Positions 24,228 to 33,624 of a stretch of DNA of 64,000 bases are shown here, one piece after another (position 1 is the stretch's first letter; each line of letters begins with the position of its first letter). A program made the translations under genes and the position numbers. The notes beneath the pieces are model-generated. The model saw nothing but the letters and a program-made list of their open reading frames with translations, was not told where the DNA came from and did no database searches. This DNA is from Brassica napus (Eukaryota; Streptophyta; Magnoliopsida; Brassicales; Brassicaceae), in assembly GCF_020379485.1 (NCBI RefSeq), contig NC_063452.1, forward strand, positions 8,473,065 to 8,537,064, in the 5' to 3' direction.

Positions 24228-24727
24228 ATGAGTTCGGATTCGACAGCTGAGAGTTCAACCGTGAACACATACGATATTCGCGGGTTTTCGGCGAGATGTG
24301 TTTGCGGGACTAAGACAACAATCTACACGTCGGAGACTAACAAGAATCCGGGGAGACCTTTCTTCAGATGTCTTACGAGAAGAAAGGTAGCTTATTATAT
24401 TCTTGATTATATTGTTGTCGTTTATTCAAATTGAACATGAAGCAATATGCCTAAAATCTTATGGTTTTTGCATAGAACCACTTGTTTAAATGGGTTGAGG
24501 ATGGTGTTTATGAAGAGGTTCAAGATGCCTTACCAAAGATTATACTGCTTGAAGCTGAGTTTAACAAAGAAAAATATGATATTGAGGATTTGAAAGGCGT
24601 GGTCACTGAGTTGATGGAAGAGGTTGTAAGAACCAAAACAGAGGTGAAGAGGTGTAAGGTGATGATGACGATCTTGTTTGTGATCATGTGCGTGATCATC
24701 ATTGTCCTAGTAGTTAGTTTGATGTAG
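24228..24727 (+). CDS. GRF-type zinc-finger protein with coiled coil and C-terminal membrane segment
   Basis: Two exons, 24228-24386 and 24476-24727, give 136 aa. Residues near 22-50 hold a GRF zinc ribbon: a CVCG pair, then GRPFFRC, and a following TRRKNHLFKWVED. A charged helical stretch (about 75-110) follows, then a strongly hydrophobic end (TILFVIMCVIIIVLVVSLM). Small zf-GRF proteins of this build are numerous in Brassica; the GRF finger binds single-stranded nucleic acid in other proteins, but the role of these short plant forms is not known. The gene lies wholly inside the Mutator-like element, pointing inward from its left end, so it is cargo or an element-encoded accessory. The in-frame TTG at 24207 is not taken as a start. 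Confidence 0.75.
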
Positions 24728-24866
24728 AATTAAGTTAGTTCTTTGCTTGAGGCGAAGAACTAAATTGTTGGTGTTTGTTCTTGTTGTATTTACTTGATTA
24801 AGTGACCATTTTAATGTTTGGTCTTGACTATGTTTGGGGCTTAATTCAGTGACCATTATGTTGGTG

Positions 24867-25145
24867 TCAGTGACTATGTTGTTGTTTGAAGTAATGACCT
24901 AAGTTGGTGTTGTTGTTCATCATCAGGGTGTCTTCGTTGTCTGGGGCTTCATCAGCTTCGTCGTCACCGACAAAACCACAGTCATCCTCGCTGATTTCCC
25001 CTTCTTCTTCCATGTCGTATGTTTTGCTCTTTTTCTTCTTACATACATCAGCTTCGTCGGTGACGACTCCACCTTTTCTTTTCGCTACAGAACTGGCACC
25101 ACCGAGGTTCCCTTGTCGAGACTTCTTGTTCTTTTCATTACCCAT
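24867..25145 (-). CDS. Small charged nuclear-type protein, cargo of the Mutator-like element
   Basis: Single ORF of 92 aa from the ATG at 25145 (MGNEKNKKSRQGNLGG). It has basic clusters (CKKKKSK, AKRKGG), which look like nuclear localisation signals, then an acidic stretch (MEEEGEISEDD, DDEADEAPDNED) and an Asn/His/Gln-rich end. No domain is recognised. It faces the zf-GRF gene from the opposite terminal repeat, and the two 5' leaders share a motif. A longer spliced form is possible at the 3' end. It may be a real small gene or a fragment captured by the element. Confidence 0.5.
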   Translation of the reverse strand: MGNEKNKKSRQGNLGGASSVAKRKGGVVTDEADVCKKKKSKTYDMEEEGEISEDDCGFVGDDEADEAPDNEDTLMMNNNTNLGHYFKQQHSH

Positions 25146-25465
25146 CTCTTCTCTCTTGTTCGTGTTTGATTCGAGATTTTTGGTGGTGGTTCGTGAATTA
25201 GGGTTCCTAATTGAGAAAACCCCCAAATCGATTTTGGGAGATAATAAGAAGATGTGTTTTTCTAATTGAGCAGAATATGGCTTTGTTTTGATTAACGTCG
25301 AAAATTAACTGCGTTTAGACGTTATGTTAATGTAATTAACGCGGGTTTACATTGACTCATTCAACAAAAAGTTTGAGGTTTTCATGGTTAGTTAGGAACC
25401 TGAGGATTATAATGGTCCAATTCAGAAAGCTGAGGATTTGTTTGATATTTTTCCCGTAATTAATC

Positions 25466-26654
25466 CCATCAATCTTTTTCCCAAGTCAACTCCAGCCTAA
25501 TTATTTAAGTTTCGGTTTGGTCCAGTTCCGGTTGAGTTTGAGAAATTTTGGACTTACCAAATTGCTTGATCAAGTCATCTTTAGACCGATCTCGTTCGCA
25601 AGCATGCATATATCAGTAATGGCATGAGAATGAGATGGTCCCCTCCTTGTCAGAACTCTTTCCCGTTTGGTTTACGAAAACAATGCCTTTAAGACGTTAT
25701 TAATTATTTTGACAAAGATGATTAGGAGGCTCCCCCATGTTCACGGCTTCATTCCCTGGCATTTATGCCTAGTTTTCCGTGAACATTGACTGTTCATAAT
25801 TTCTTATGCTTATGGTAAAATGATTACAATTCTTTGGTTCTCTGTGCCATAAAATTTGAAAGTTGCAACTCTCGAATTCACAACTGATAATATAAATAGT
25901 TTGACTTTTAGGGTCTAGTTGATTTAAATCCAAAGGGTACAAATGCAGATCCATAAGTGTTTCAAAAAAAAAAAGTAAATCAAGTGTTATGATAAATATT
26001 TATAAAAATACTATAGAGCATACACATTCTTGTTATTTTCAAATCCACATTGTCTAGTTGAATCTATTGCGAGCACAGGGAATAGTTGATTTTTTTTTGG
26101 TGAAAGGAATAGTTGATTTTTTTTGGTGAGAGTATTTTTAGTTATATTAATTAAAGCGGTATGAATCTTTGACCCATATTAAAAAAAAAAACTTGATATG
26201 AATCATGTGATGTACTTTGAACAGACAAGCAAAGTTTTTGATTGTTGTCTTTCCAAAAATATCTTAAGCTAATAGATGAAATATTGAAAATATTCAATCA
26301 AGAAAAAATCAAGAACTGTCACGGGCCAGCATAATTATCGGTACGGAATCTGGTCCTGTATACTAATGAAATTAGTCTGAAAGAGAGCATATGATTAGCT
26401 CTGTAAATACGGATATTAATAAGCTTGATTACTGATTATTAATAATAATTCTTAAACCAAAAATCAAAAACTTGTTAGGCCGCGCCTATGGAGCGCACCA
26501 TTTGGTCTGAATAAAAGTAGAAGCCAACCAATAAAAAAAAGGATTAATAAAATAAAAGTTTGAAATAAGAAGAGAGGGTAGCCACATGCCTCGAACCAAA
26601 GTTACCGTTAAGTCTTCGTGCCAGACTTGGAAGTAAATCGTTTTATTCTCATAA
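25466..26654. other. Intergenic, no gene supported
   Basis: AT-rich DNA with no coding exon. Two similar short phrases (GGAATAGTTGATTTTTTTTGGTGA) recur at about 26079-26128, a local duplication. From about 26550 the sequence becomes the CYCB2;1 promoter. Confidence 0.4.
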
Positions 26655-26665
26655 TCCAACGGTCA
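26655..26665 (+). promoter_or_regulatory. MSA (M-specific activator) element of the cyclin gene
   Basis: TCCAACGGTCA matches the plant MSA consensus YCYAACGGYYA at every position and lies 214 bases before the CYCB2;1 ATG. MSA elements bind three-repeat MYB proteins (MYB3R) and give G2/M-phase expression of B-type cyclins. A weaker AACGG core occurs in reverse near 26604. Confidence 0.75.
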
Positions 26666-26878
26666 TATCTGATCCTAGCCGTCCATTTAAAAAATCAAAA
26701 TAAAAATTACACCTTTTTATATTTGGATTTATATTCGTCAATTCATAGTCACTTGCCTATATCAACCCCTTGGTCAGATTCGACTGTATCAGACTATAAA
26801 GATTCTCTTTCGCTTAATGCTCTTCTTCTAGTCTCTCTGGTGGGTTTTCTCTTGGAAGAATCAAAAACACGACCAAAA

Positions 26879-28795
26879 ATGGTTACATCCCGTGAGAACA
26901 ACATCGTTGTTGAACCCACTACAACGTCGATTCTCCAAGGTAATAGAACTTTTCTAGAGTCATATGAGGTCTTGCCAATTCTGACATATGTTGTGTTGTG
27001 TTTTAGATGAAACGACAAGTAGAAAGTTCGGACAAGAGGTGAAGAGAGAGAAGAGAAGAGTTTTGGGTGTGATTAATCAGAATGTGGTTGGTGCAAGAGG
27101 TGTTGTCAACAAGAGAGGCAACTTATCTAAGTAAAATTCAACATAAACCTCTCTAAATCTAGTGTCGTTTGACTCTGTATATATAAAGAGTGAATCTTGC
27201 AATCTAAATCTGTGTTTTGTTTTGGTTTGATTCATCTTGCAGATCTAGAGTTGAAGAGCCCTTGTATCATCAGGAGGAGGCGAAGAAGCTGAAGCCATCA
27301 TCAGTTCCAAGTGCAAACGATTTCGGTGACTGTATATTCATTGATGACGAAGAAGAAGAAGCTGCATTGGACCATCCAATGCCAATGTCTCTGGGGAAGC
27401 CATACACTGAAGCTGATCCAATGGTAAACATAATTAATCCAGCTTGATAAAGATCTTAGCTATAAAATCATTTCGAATAATTAAAGTTTGAATGTGACAG
27501 GAGGAAGTTGAGATGGAGGATGTAACAGTGGAAGAGCCAATCTTGGATATAGATTTATCTGATGCCAAGAACTCGCTTGCAGCTGTTGAGTATGTCCAAG
27601 ATCTATACTCATTCTACCGCACAATGGAGGTGAAAACATTTGTTTACTTTGAATCAGCAAGAGGCTTGAGTTTTGCCTGAAAAACAATTATCGGTTTGAA
27701 TCTGCAGAGGTGTAGCTGTGTTCCAGCAGATTATATGATGCAACAAATGGACTTAAACGAGAAGATGAGAGCAATACTAATCGACTGGTTAATCGAGGTA
27801 TTATTGCATTTCTCTAGAATGATGTTACTGTATAAATGAGAGAGACTAAAGAAGCTAAAATGAATCTCCACCAGGTGCATGACAAGTTTGATCTGATGAA
27901 GGAGACATTGTTTCTGACGGTGAATCTGATAGATAGATTCTTGTCCAAGAAAGCTGTTATGAGAAAGAAGCTTCAGCTTGTAGGGTTAGTGGCTTTGCTC
28001 TTGGCCTGCAAGTACGAAGAGGTTTCGGTTCCTGTTGTTGAAGATTTGGTACTTATTTCAGACAAGGCTTATGCGAGGAACGATGTTCTAGACATGGTAA
28101 AGTGCTGTTTCTCTTTGTTTCTACATATAAAAGAATTTAATATCCTCTGATTAAATGGTTACCATTGTCTTTGCAGGAGAAAACAATGTTGAGCACTTTG
28201 CAATTTAATGTCTCGTTGCCTACGCAATACCCGTTCTTGAAAAGATTCCTTAAGGCAGCGCAAGCAGACAAGAAGGTAAGTTGAAAACAATGGATCATGT
28301 TTCATTTTTTTATGAGTTTAGAAAGAGGAACTAAATGGTGAAACTGAAACAAAACAGTGTGAGATGTTGGCATCGTTTTTGATCGAGCTTGCTCTTGTGG
28401 AGTACGAGATGCTTCGGTTTCAACCGTCATTACTAGCTGCAACAGCTGTGTACACTGCTCAATGTACAGTTGATGGTTACAGGCAATGGAGCAGTACATG
28501 TGAATTCCACTCTCATTACTCTGAAGATCAACTCATGTAAGTCTCTCTCTCTCTCTCTCTCTCTCTACCAAAATATCATTCAAAGGCTGATGATCCTTTT
28601 CATTTGCAAACACAAAAGAGTCTTTTTTAACGAATTTGTCATCATGGGTTTTGCAGGGAGTGTTGTAGGAAGATGGTGAGTCTTCATCAGAGGGCAGCTA
28701 CGGGGAAATTGACAGGAGTATATAGGAAGTACAACACATCAAAATTTGGGTACATAGCAAAGTGTGAAGCTGCACACTTTCTGCTGTCTGCCTGA
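26879..28795 (+). CDS. CYCB2;1: B2-type mitotic cyclin, CYCB2;1 orthologue
   Basis: Nine exons: 26879-26939, 27007-27130, 27243-27423, 27501-27629, 27708-27797, 27875-28096, 28177-28275, 28358-28536, 28657-28795. They sum to 1224 nt, 407 aa. The N-terminus carries a destruction box, [10 protein letters not shown], near residues 34-43, for APC/C-driven degradation. The cyclin box follows: [13 protein letters not shown], then [16 protein letters not shown] and [13 protein letters not shown]. The C-terminal cyclin fold ends with [11 protein letters not shown]-type cyclins bind CDKs and drive entry into mitosis. The MSA element just upstream agrees with G2/M expression. Position before PSAT2 matches At2g17620 (CYCB2;1); CYCB2;2 is the main alternative paralogue. 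Slightly shorter than the Arabidopsis protein (about 429). Confidence 0.93.
28539..28566 (+). repeat. (TC)n microsatellite in the last CYCB2;1 intron
   Basis: A CT dinucleotide run begins directly after the splice donor GTAAGT at 28537 in intron 8. It is likely length-variable between accessions. Confidence 0.8.
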
Positions 28796-30551
28796 TGGCA
28801 ACAATAACTAGTTTGTACAGTTCCTGCTGTCATAGTTCCTCCATTTCCTTTGAGGTAAAAGTAACCACAAAAATAAATGAAGCAGCCAAGTTCAAATTGT
28901 CTGAAGATTGATTGATGACCCTGTTCCCTTTCTGTTAGTCACTATAGTTGTAACTGTTCTGAGCAGTGAATGATGATGATACATATCACTCTTCTGCTTG
29001 AGTTACTCTTTCTATCGAGCAAAGAAAACAAAATTTTTTTAGCAGATATGATTTGTTCGGCCAATGACCTTCAAAGACATTTCATCAATTCAATTTTTGT
29101 GAAACTCAAGCTGTGGATGTCTCGCCCCTCTGTGTTGGGCTGTGAAAAGTAAACCCGAACATAACTACTCTTTAAGTCTTGATATTCACTAAATAAAACT
29201 GATAGGGATCTAGAGCTTCTCCAAGGGAAGTATATGACTATATGAGTATCTTATATTTAAAATAAATAAATAAATAAATAAATTAGAAAATAGGAAAAGA
29301 AGTGTGATAAGGTTCTGCAAGGAGAGACTCATGAAAAACTCATTAGAACCTCTAATACTACTATATGTTCATTTATTATCTATGTACTGATTATTTAGTT
29401 CTTCTTAAAAGTATAATTTTATTTATATAAACAAGTTATATTAAAATAATAATATTAACTTGTAGAGATATTTGTTTTGAGATACCAACCAATAATGTTG
29501 TTCTTATAACGAGTGGTCCGAGTGGATGTTTGCTTTATGTCTGTTGGACTTTCATATGTAATATACTATGGCTTAGAACTTTTATAAACCACACCGCACC
29601 GTATTTAATAGTAAAAAAAGTATTTAAATATACCTATGTATATATATATTTTTGTTATTCTTGGAACCAAACCACAATTTCTGCATATTGCCATTCAGAT
29701 CATATATTATTAAATTTTATTGGATATTTCAAAATTCTAATTGGATGACCTCTTTTCGTGTTCAGTTTGTATCGCAATTTACTAGATAACCGTCTAATAT
29801 TCAAAATTAGCAGTGATCACAAATCGAATATCTGAGTTTTTTGAGATATTTATAATCCAATATGTTTGATCTGAATGATCAATTATATGACATGATCTGT
29901 TCTGCAACTACTCGAATATCTGGTGTCCGAATAACTAAATTTTTTTATATTTTCGACCGGCTTTCCAATTCAATCCGTATAAATAAAGATCCCAAACTAA
30001 TATAAAATAAGACTATTTCATTAATTAAAAATATATTTACTTTTAACGCTCTAATAACTAAATTAATTAATTTAATAAAGAAAACTATTATAAGACTTAC
30101 ATAAAATATAAAAATATATATATTATTCATAAAATATTAGTATTTGTGATTTGATTTTTTTTACGGATATTACATATTAATATTTGTTTTATTTTGTAGA
30201 ATTACAGAGATCCAATGTTTTGGTTTTAATAGAAACGGATAAAAAATTAAATCAAGATTTACGAATATGCCTTATTCGAAGTGGCCAACCATTTTTTTAA
30301 AATAACTAAAAATATTTGTTGTCCTTTGCTCTCTCTTATTGATTGATTTGACATGTATAGAGCCTTTCTAGTTGGGCGACCGCATCCGATTCCAAATTTA
30401 TTCTTTTCATTTTCTGAAAGTTGCGGCTTTTGTGTTTTGGTGTGTTTTGGAAATCTTTTCACCAACCTATGTTTTGTAGTATATAGGATATCGAACTGAT
30501 TTAACCAATTTTCTTTTTAACTGTATGCAGAAACGGCCCAACCCATTCTAA
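28796..30551. other. Intergenic, no gene supported
   Basis: Holds the CYCB2;1 3' UTR and then AT-rich sequence. An (AAAT)n microsatellite lies at about 29260-29284. Only short ORFs without family signals are present. Confidence 0.45.
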
Positions 30552-30805
30552 GAGCAGCATTAGTGGTAGTACGAGGAAGGGTTTCTCTGCATTAATTCAA
30601 TAAAACAACTAGGCAAAAGAGGAGAGAGGGAGGGAAACGATTCTTCTCTCAGAGATGTTTTCAAGAGTGTGAGAGCTTTTTCTACAAGGTGTCAGCACGT
30701 AATTAATTTAGGGCCTTTCTATTTAAAATTTAGTTAAAATGCTTAATTATATTATTATTTTATGTTTAAGAGAGGAGTTGAGAAACCACATTGCTGCTGA
30801 TGCTC
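30552..30805. mobile_element. Harbinger/Tourist-like MITE with TAA target duplication
   Basis: TAA at 30549-30551 and 30806-30808 flanks a 254-bp element. It starts GAGCAGCATTAGTGGTAGT and its reverse end reads GAGCATCAGCAGCAATGTGG. A 3-bp TAA/TTA duplication and GAGCATC-type ends fit PIF/Harbinger MITEs. No coding. Confidence 0.65.
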
Positions 30806-31340
30806 TAAGGCTCTAATCAAATTGAAAAAAAATGTGTCATTTTCTCACTAACAAAATTATAAATATTTTCAAAAAAAAAAAAATTCGGTCCAAAAATCCC
30901 CATAAATTGTTTTGGGTCCCAAACCACTGCTTACTTTGCTTGTGCTCTGGGTAGGACCTGACTGTATGTGCGGGTCTGCTCATCAGTTGAAGTGTCAAAA
31001 TAAACTATGTTTATCAAAGCCGTTTCTGATTGTTCAGATGACCTCTTTTCAAATGAAGAAAAAGAGGATTATTTCATTCCACCCAAAAATTATGAAACCT
31101 ATTAAAAATATTCAAATTAAGTTAAAAATCTTGTATAAAAACTTTCATATCAACCACATCGTAGTGTGTCAGAAAACAAAGATATCGTATAAAGGTTTTC
31201 TCTATTTCTTATTAGGTCCTAGACCAAGTATTTATACAAGGAGTTCTCTCCTAAAATAGATTATACACAAGATATACGATGAGATCAAAACGGAAAGAGA
31301 ATATTGTCTCATAGATATGTACATATCGTAATACCCTTCC
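30806..31340. other. Probable LTR sequence downstream of the copia fragment
   Basis: Read on the minus strand, the sequence after the copia frame contains CTCCAACT then TGAGGAAGGGTATTACG, the usual junction of a purine/pyrimidine tract and LTR start in copia elements, and later a TATAAATA box (about 31230-31240). The left end of the LTR could not be fixed. Confidence 0.4.
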
Positions 31341-31907
31341 TCAAGTTGGAGAGTGTAAGTTTCGAACTCCCAACTTGATAAGAAAAGCTCCAAACTCCTT
31401 CTTCCCAAGTGCTTTCGTAAGTATATCGGCCAATTGCATCTTCGTCGGCACATGCTTTGTTGTAATAAATCCTCTCACAATCTCATCTCGTATGAAATGA
31501 TAACTTACTCCAACATGTTTAGTCTTTTTATGGAAGACCGGGTTCGCTGCCATGTAGATGGCCGAGATGTTATCGCAATGCACTGGAATAGGTGCATCAA
31601 AATGAACTCCGAACATCCGAAGAAGATTCCTTAACCAAATCAGTTCTTGAACCGTATCAGACATGGCTTTATATTCTGCTTCCGTCGACGATCTCGACAC
31701 TGTATCTTGCTTAAATGTTCTCCATGAAACTGGTGAATCACCAAGTTGAATAAACCATGCTGTCAATGAACGTCGAACAAGAGGACATGTTCCCCAATCA
31801 GCATCACACCATGCAGTAAGAGTAAGAGGCTGACCTGATTTAAGCAATATACCCTGACCAGGATTCCACTTAAGATACCGCACAACTAGTGGTTTAGTGA
31901 TTTCCAC
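31341..31907 (-). pseudogene. Ty1/copia polyprotein fragment (RNase H end)
   Basis: A 188-codon frame carries the C-terminal RNase H region of a copia polyprotein: WCDADWG, SRSSTEAEYKA, PVHCDN and ADILTKALG, with the usual catalytic Asp, Glu and Asp visible. The frame itself is open to its stop, but integrase, reverse transcriptase and the gag part are missing to the right, where unrelated sequence begins at about 31908. It is a 3' remnant. Confidence 0.88.
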
Positions 31908-32115
31908 TGAAGTATGAGTTGCCGTATTGGTTTAAGCCAGAGATTAGTTCCTCTTTATTGCGAAATTATAAGCTTCACATGTGGGCACACGAATATGAGC
32001 CTATTGCTTACGGACCATTTGAATATCCGGAAGAGAGTCCATCATGGGTTGCATCTCTCATCCAAAAATTAGGTCGATCCGGGTTTAACCCTTTATTTAT
32101 CAAAAAAAAAACTTC
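31905..32115 (+). pseudogene. Unrecognised coding-like fragment next to the copia remnant
   Basis: One plus frame reads PLKYELPYWFKPEISSSLL, then NYKLHMWAHEYEPIAYGPFE and YPEESPSWVASLIQKLGRSG. The composition is that of a folded protein rather than random DNA. It has no ATG, begins at the copia junction and ends in an A run. I cannot name its family. It may be a gene piece broken by the retroelement. Confidence 0.35.
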
Positions 32116-32175
32116 CATATCCCCAAACTGGTTCAGATTGGATTCCGATTTCTTTTTCAGTCTTGTTGGGTGAAT

Positions 32176-32182
32176 TATAAAT
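32176..32182 (+). promoter_or_regulatory. Probable TATA box of PSAT2
   Basis: TATAAAT lies about 185 bases before the PSAT2 ATG. Only about 270 bases separate the PSAT2 start from the copia-related junction, so the promoter is compact or partly made of inserted DNA. Confidence 0.4.
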
Positions 32183-32361
32183 GCCCCACTCCTGGGACAA
32201 ATTTTCCAGAAATAAGCTACCTACCAAAAACGGCATCGCATTCAACTGCGTTAACCTTCACCTGTACGATAGATCCCTCTCCCACAAACTCTCTCTCTTT
32301 CCCACTTCACTATTTCTCAGATACCTTTTGGCCGTCACTCTACCTTTCTCATTCGACGACA

Positions 32362-33624
32362 ATGTCGGCGTCAACAAACTCCCTCCTCCTCGGAAACCAA
32401 ACCCATCTCCCTTCCCTCAAACCCAAACCCATCTCCCAATCCTTCCTCCACCTCACCAAACCTTCCACCCTCACCCTCACCCTCCCCTCCACAAGAACCA
32501 AACCCCTCTCCATCAGATGCGCCGCTTCCACCACCGAGCGAGTCATCAACTTCGCCGCGGGCCCCGCCGCTCTACCCGAGAACGTCCTCCTCAAAGCCCA
32601 ATCCGAGCTCTACAACTGGCGCGGATCCGGCATGAGCGTCATGGAGATGAGCCACCGCGGCAAAGAGTTCCTCTCCATCATCCAAAAAGCCGAATCCGAT
32701 CTCCGCCACCTCCTCGAGATCCCTCCCGACTACTCCGTCCTCTTCCTCCAGGGCGGCGCCACCACCCAGTTCGCCGCCCTCCCTCTCAACCTCTGCAACC
32801 CCGAGGATCCCGTCGATTACGTCGTCACCGGATCTTGGGGAGACAAGGCCTTCAAGGAGGCGCAGAAGTACTGCAACCCTAAGGTTGTCTGGTCCGGTAA
32901 GGCCGAGAAGTACACTAAAGTCCCGTCCTTTGACGGGTTTGAGCAGACCCCGCACGCCAAGTATTTGCATATATGCGCCAACGAGACTATCCATGGAGTT
33001 GAGTTTAAAGACTACCCTGTTCCCAAGAACCCCAACGGTGTTTTAATCGCTGACATGTCTTCGAATTTCTGTTCGAAGCCCGTTGATGTGTCCAAGTTCG
33101 GTGTGATCTACGCCGGCGCGCAGAAGAACGTTGGTCCTTCGGGCGTCACCATTGTCATTATCAGAAAAGATTTGATCGGGAACGCTAGGGACGTCACTCC
33201 CGTGATGCTTGATTACAAGATCCACGACGAGAACAGTTCCTTGTACAACACGCCTCCGTGTTTCGGGATTTACATGTGTGGTCTCGTGTTCGATGATCTG
33301 TTGGCGCAGGGCGGGTTGAAGGAAGTGGAGAAGAAGAACCAGAGGAAGGCTAAGATTCTGTATGATGCCATTGATGAGAGCAGAGGGTTTTTCAGGTGTC
33401 CGGTTGAGAAGTCTGTGAGGTCTTTGATGAATGTTCCTTTCACGTTGGAGAAGTCGGAGCTGGAAGCGGAGTTTATCAAGGAAGCTGCGAAGGATAAGAT
33501 GGTGCAGCTCAAGGGGCATAGATCAGTGGGAGGTATGAGGGCGTCTATTTACAATGCGATGCCTTTGGCTGGAGTTGAGAAGCTCGTTGCTTTCATGAAA
33601 GAGTTCCAGGCAAGGCATGCTTGA
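32362..33624 (+). CDS. PSAT2: Phosphoserine aminotransferase, chloroplast (PSAT2 orthologue)
   Basis: Intronless, 420 aa from the ATG at 32362. The ATG is chosen because the transit peptide starts there ([13 protein letters not shown]); the open frame further upstream has no ATG. Residues 1-55 are Ser/Thr/Pro-rich, a plastid transit peptide. The mature enzyme begins near [16 protein letters not shown]. Further marks are [35 protein letters not shown], the pyridoxal-phosphate lysine in [12 protein letters not shown], and a C-terminal [17 protein letters not shown]. It converts 3-phosphohydroxypyruvate and glutamate to phosphoserine in the plastid phosphorylated serine pathway. Synteny after CYCB2;1 fits At2g17630. 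The first 550 bases are strongly C-rich at third positions, unlike the 3' half. Confidence 0.95.
   Translation: MSASTNSLLLGNQTHLPSLKPKPISQSFLHLTKPSTLTLTLPSTRTKPLSIRCAASTTERVINFAAGPAALPENVLLKAQSELYNWRGSGMSVMEMSHRGKEFLSIIQKAESDLRHLLEIPPDYSVLFLQGGATTQFAALPLNLCNPEDPVDYVVTGSWGDKAFKEAQKYCNPKVVWSGKAEKYTKVPSFDGFEQTPHAKYLHICANETIHGVEFKDYPVPKNPNGVLIADMSSNFCSKPVDVSKFGVIYAGAQKNVGPSGVTIVIIRKDLIGNARDVTPVMLDYKIHDENSSLYNTPPCFGIYMCGLVFDDLLAQGGLKEVEKKNQRKAKILYDAIDESRGFFRCPVEKSVRSLMNVPFTLEKSELEAEFIKEAAKDKMVQLKGHRSVGGMRASIYNAMPLAGVEKLVAFMKEFQARHA

Larger units (their letters stand above)
23866..25455. mobile_element. Cargo-carrying Mutator-like element with 10-bp target duplication
   Basis: GTAATTAATC at 23856-23865 and again at 25456-25465 flanks the element directly. 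The ends are inverted repeats: GGGAAAAATGTTAAACAAAT on the left and, read in reverse, GGGAAAAATATCAAACAAAT on the right. About 46 of the first 51 positions match, including GGACCATTATAATC. A 9-11 bp duplication with long inverted ends fits Mutator-like elements. Total length is 1590 bp. There is no transposase; instead two gene-like units face each other, one from each end. Both leaders share a CCCAAATCGATTTGGGG-type motif (about 24126 on +, about 25225 on -), so each terminal region probably provides a promoter. Confidence 0.8.

Noticed and set aside
32181..32882. Long alternative-frame ORF over PSAT2, plus antisense ORFs at 32349-32994 and 33043-33519
   Set aside because: They overlap the well-identified PSAT2 frame; third-position C richness keeps other frames open.
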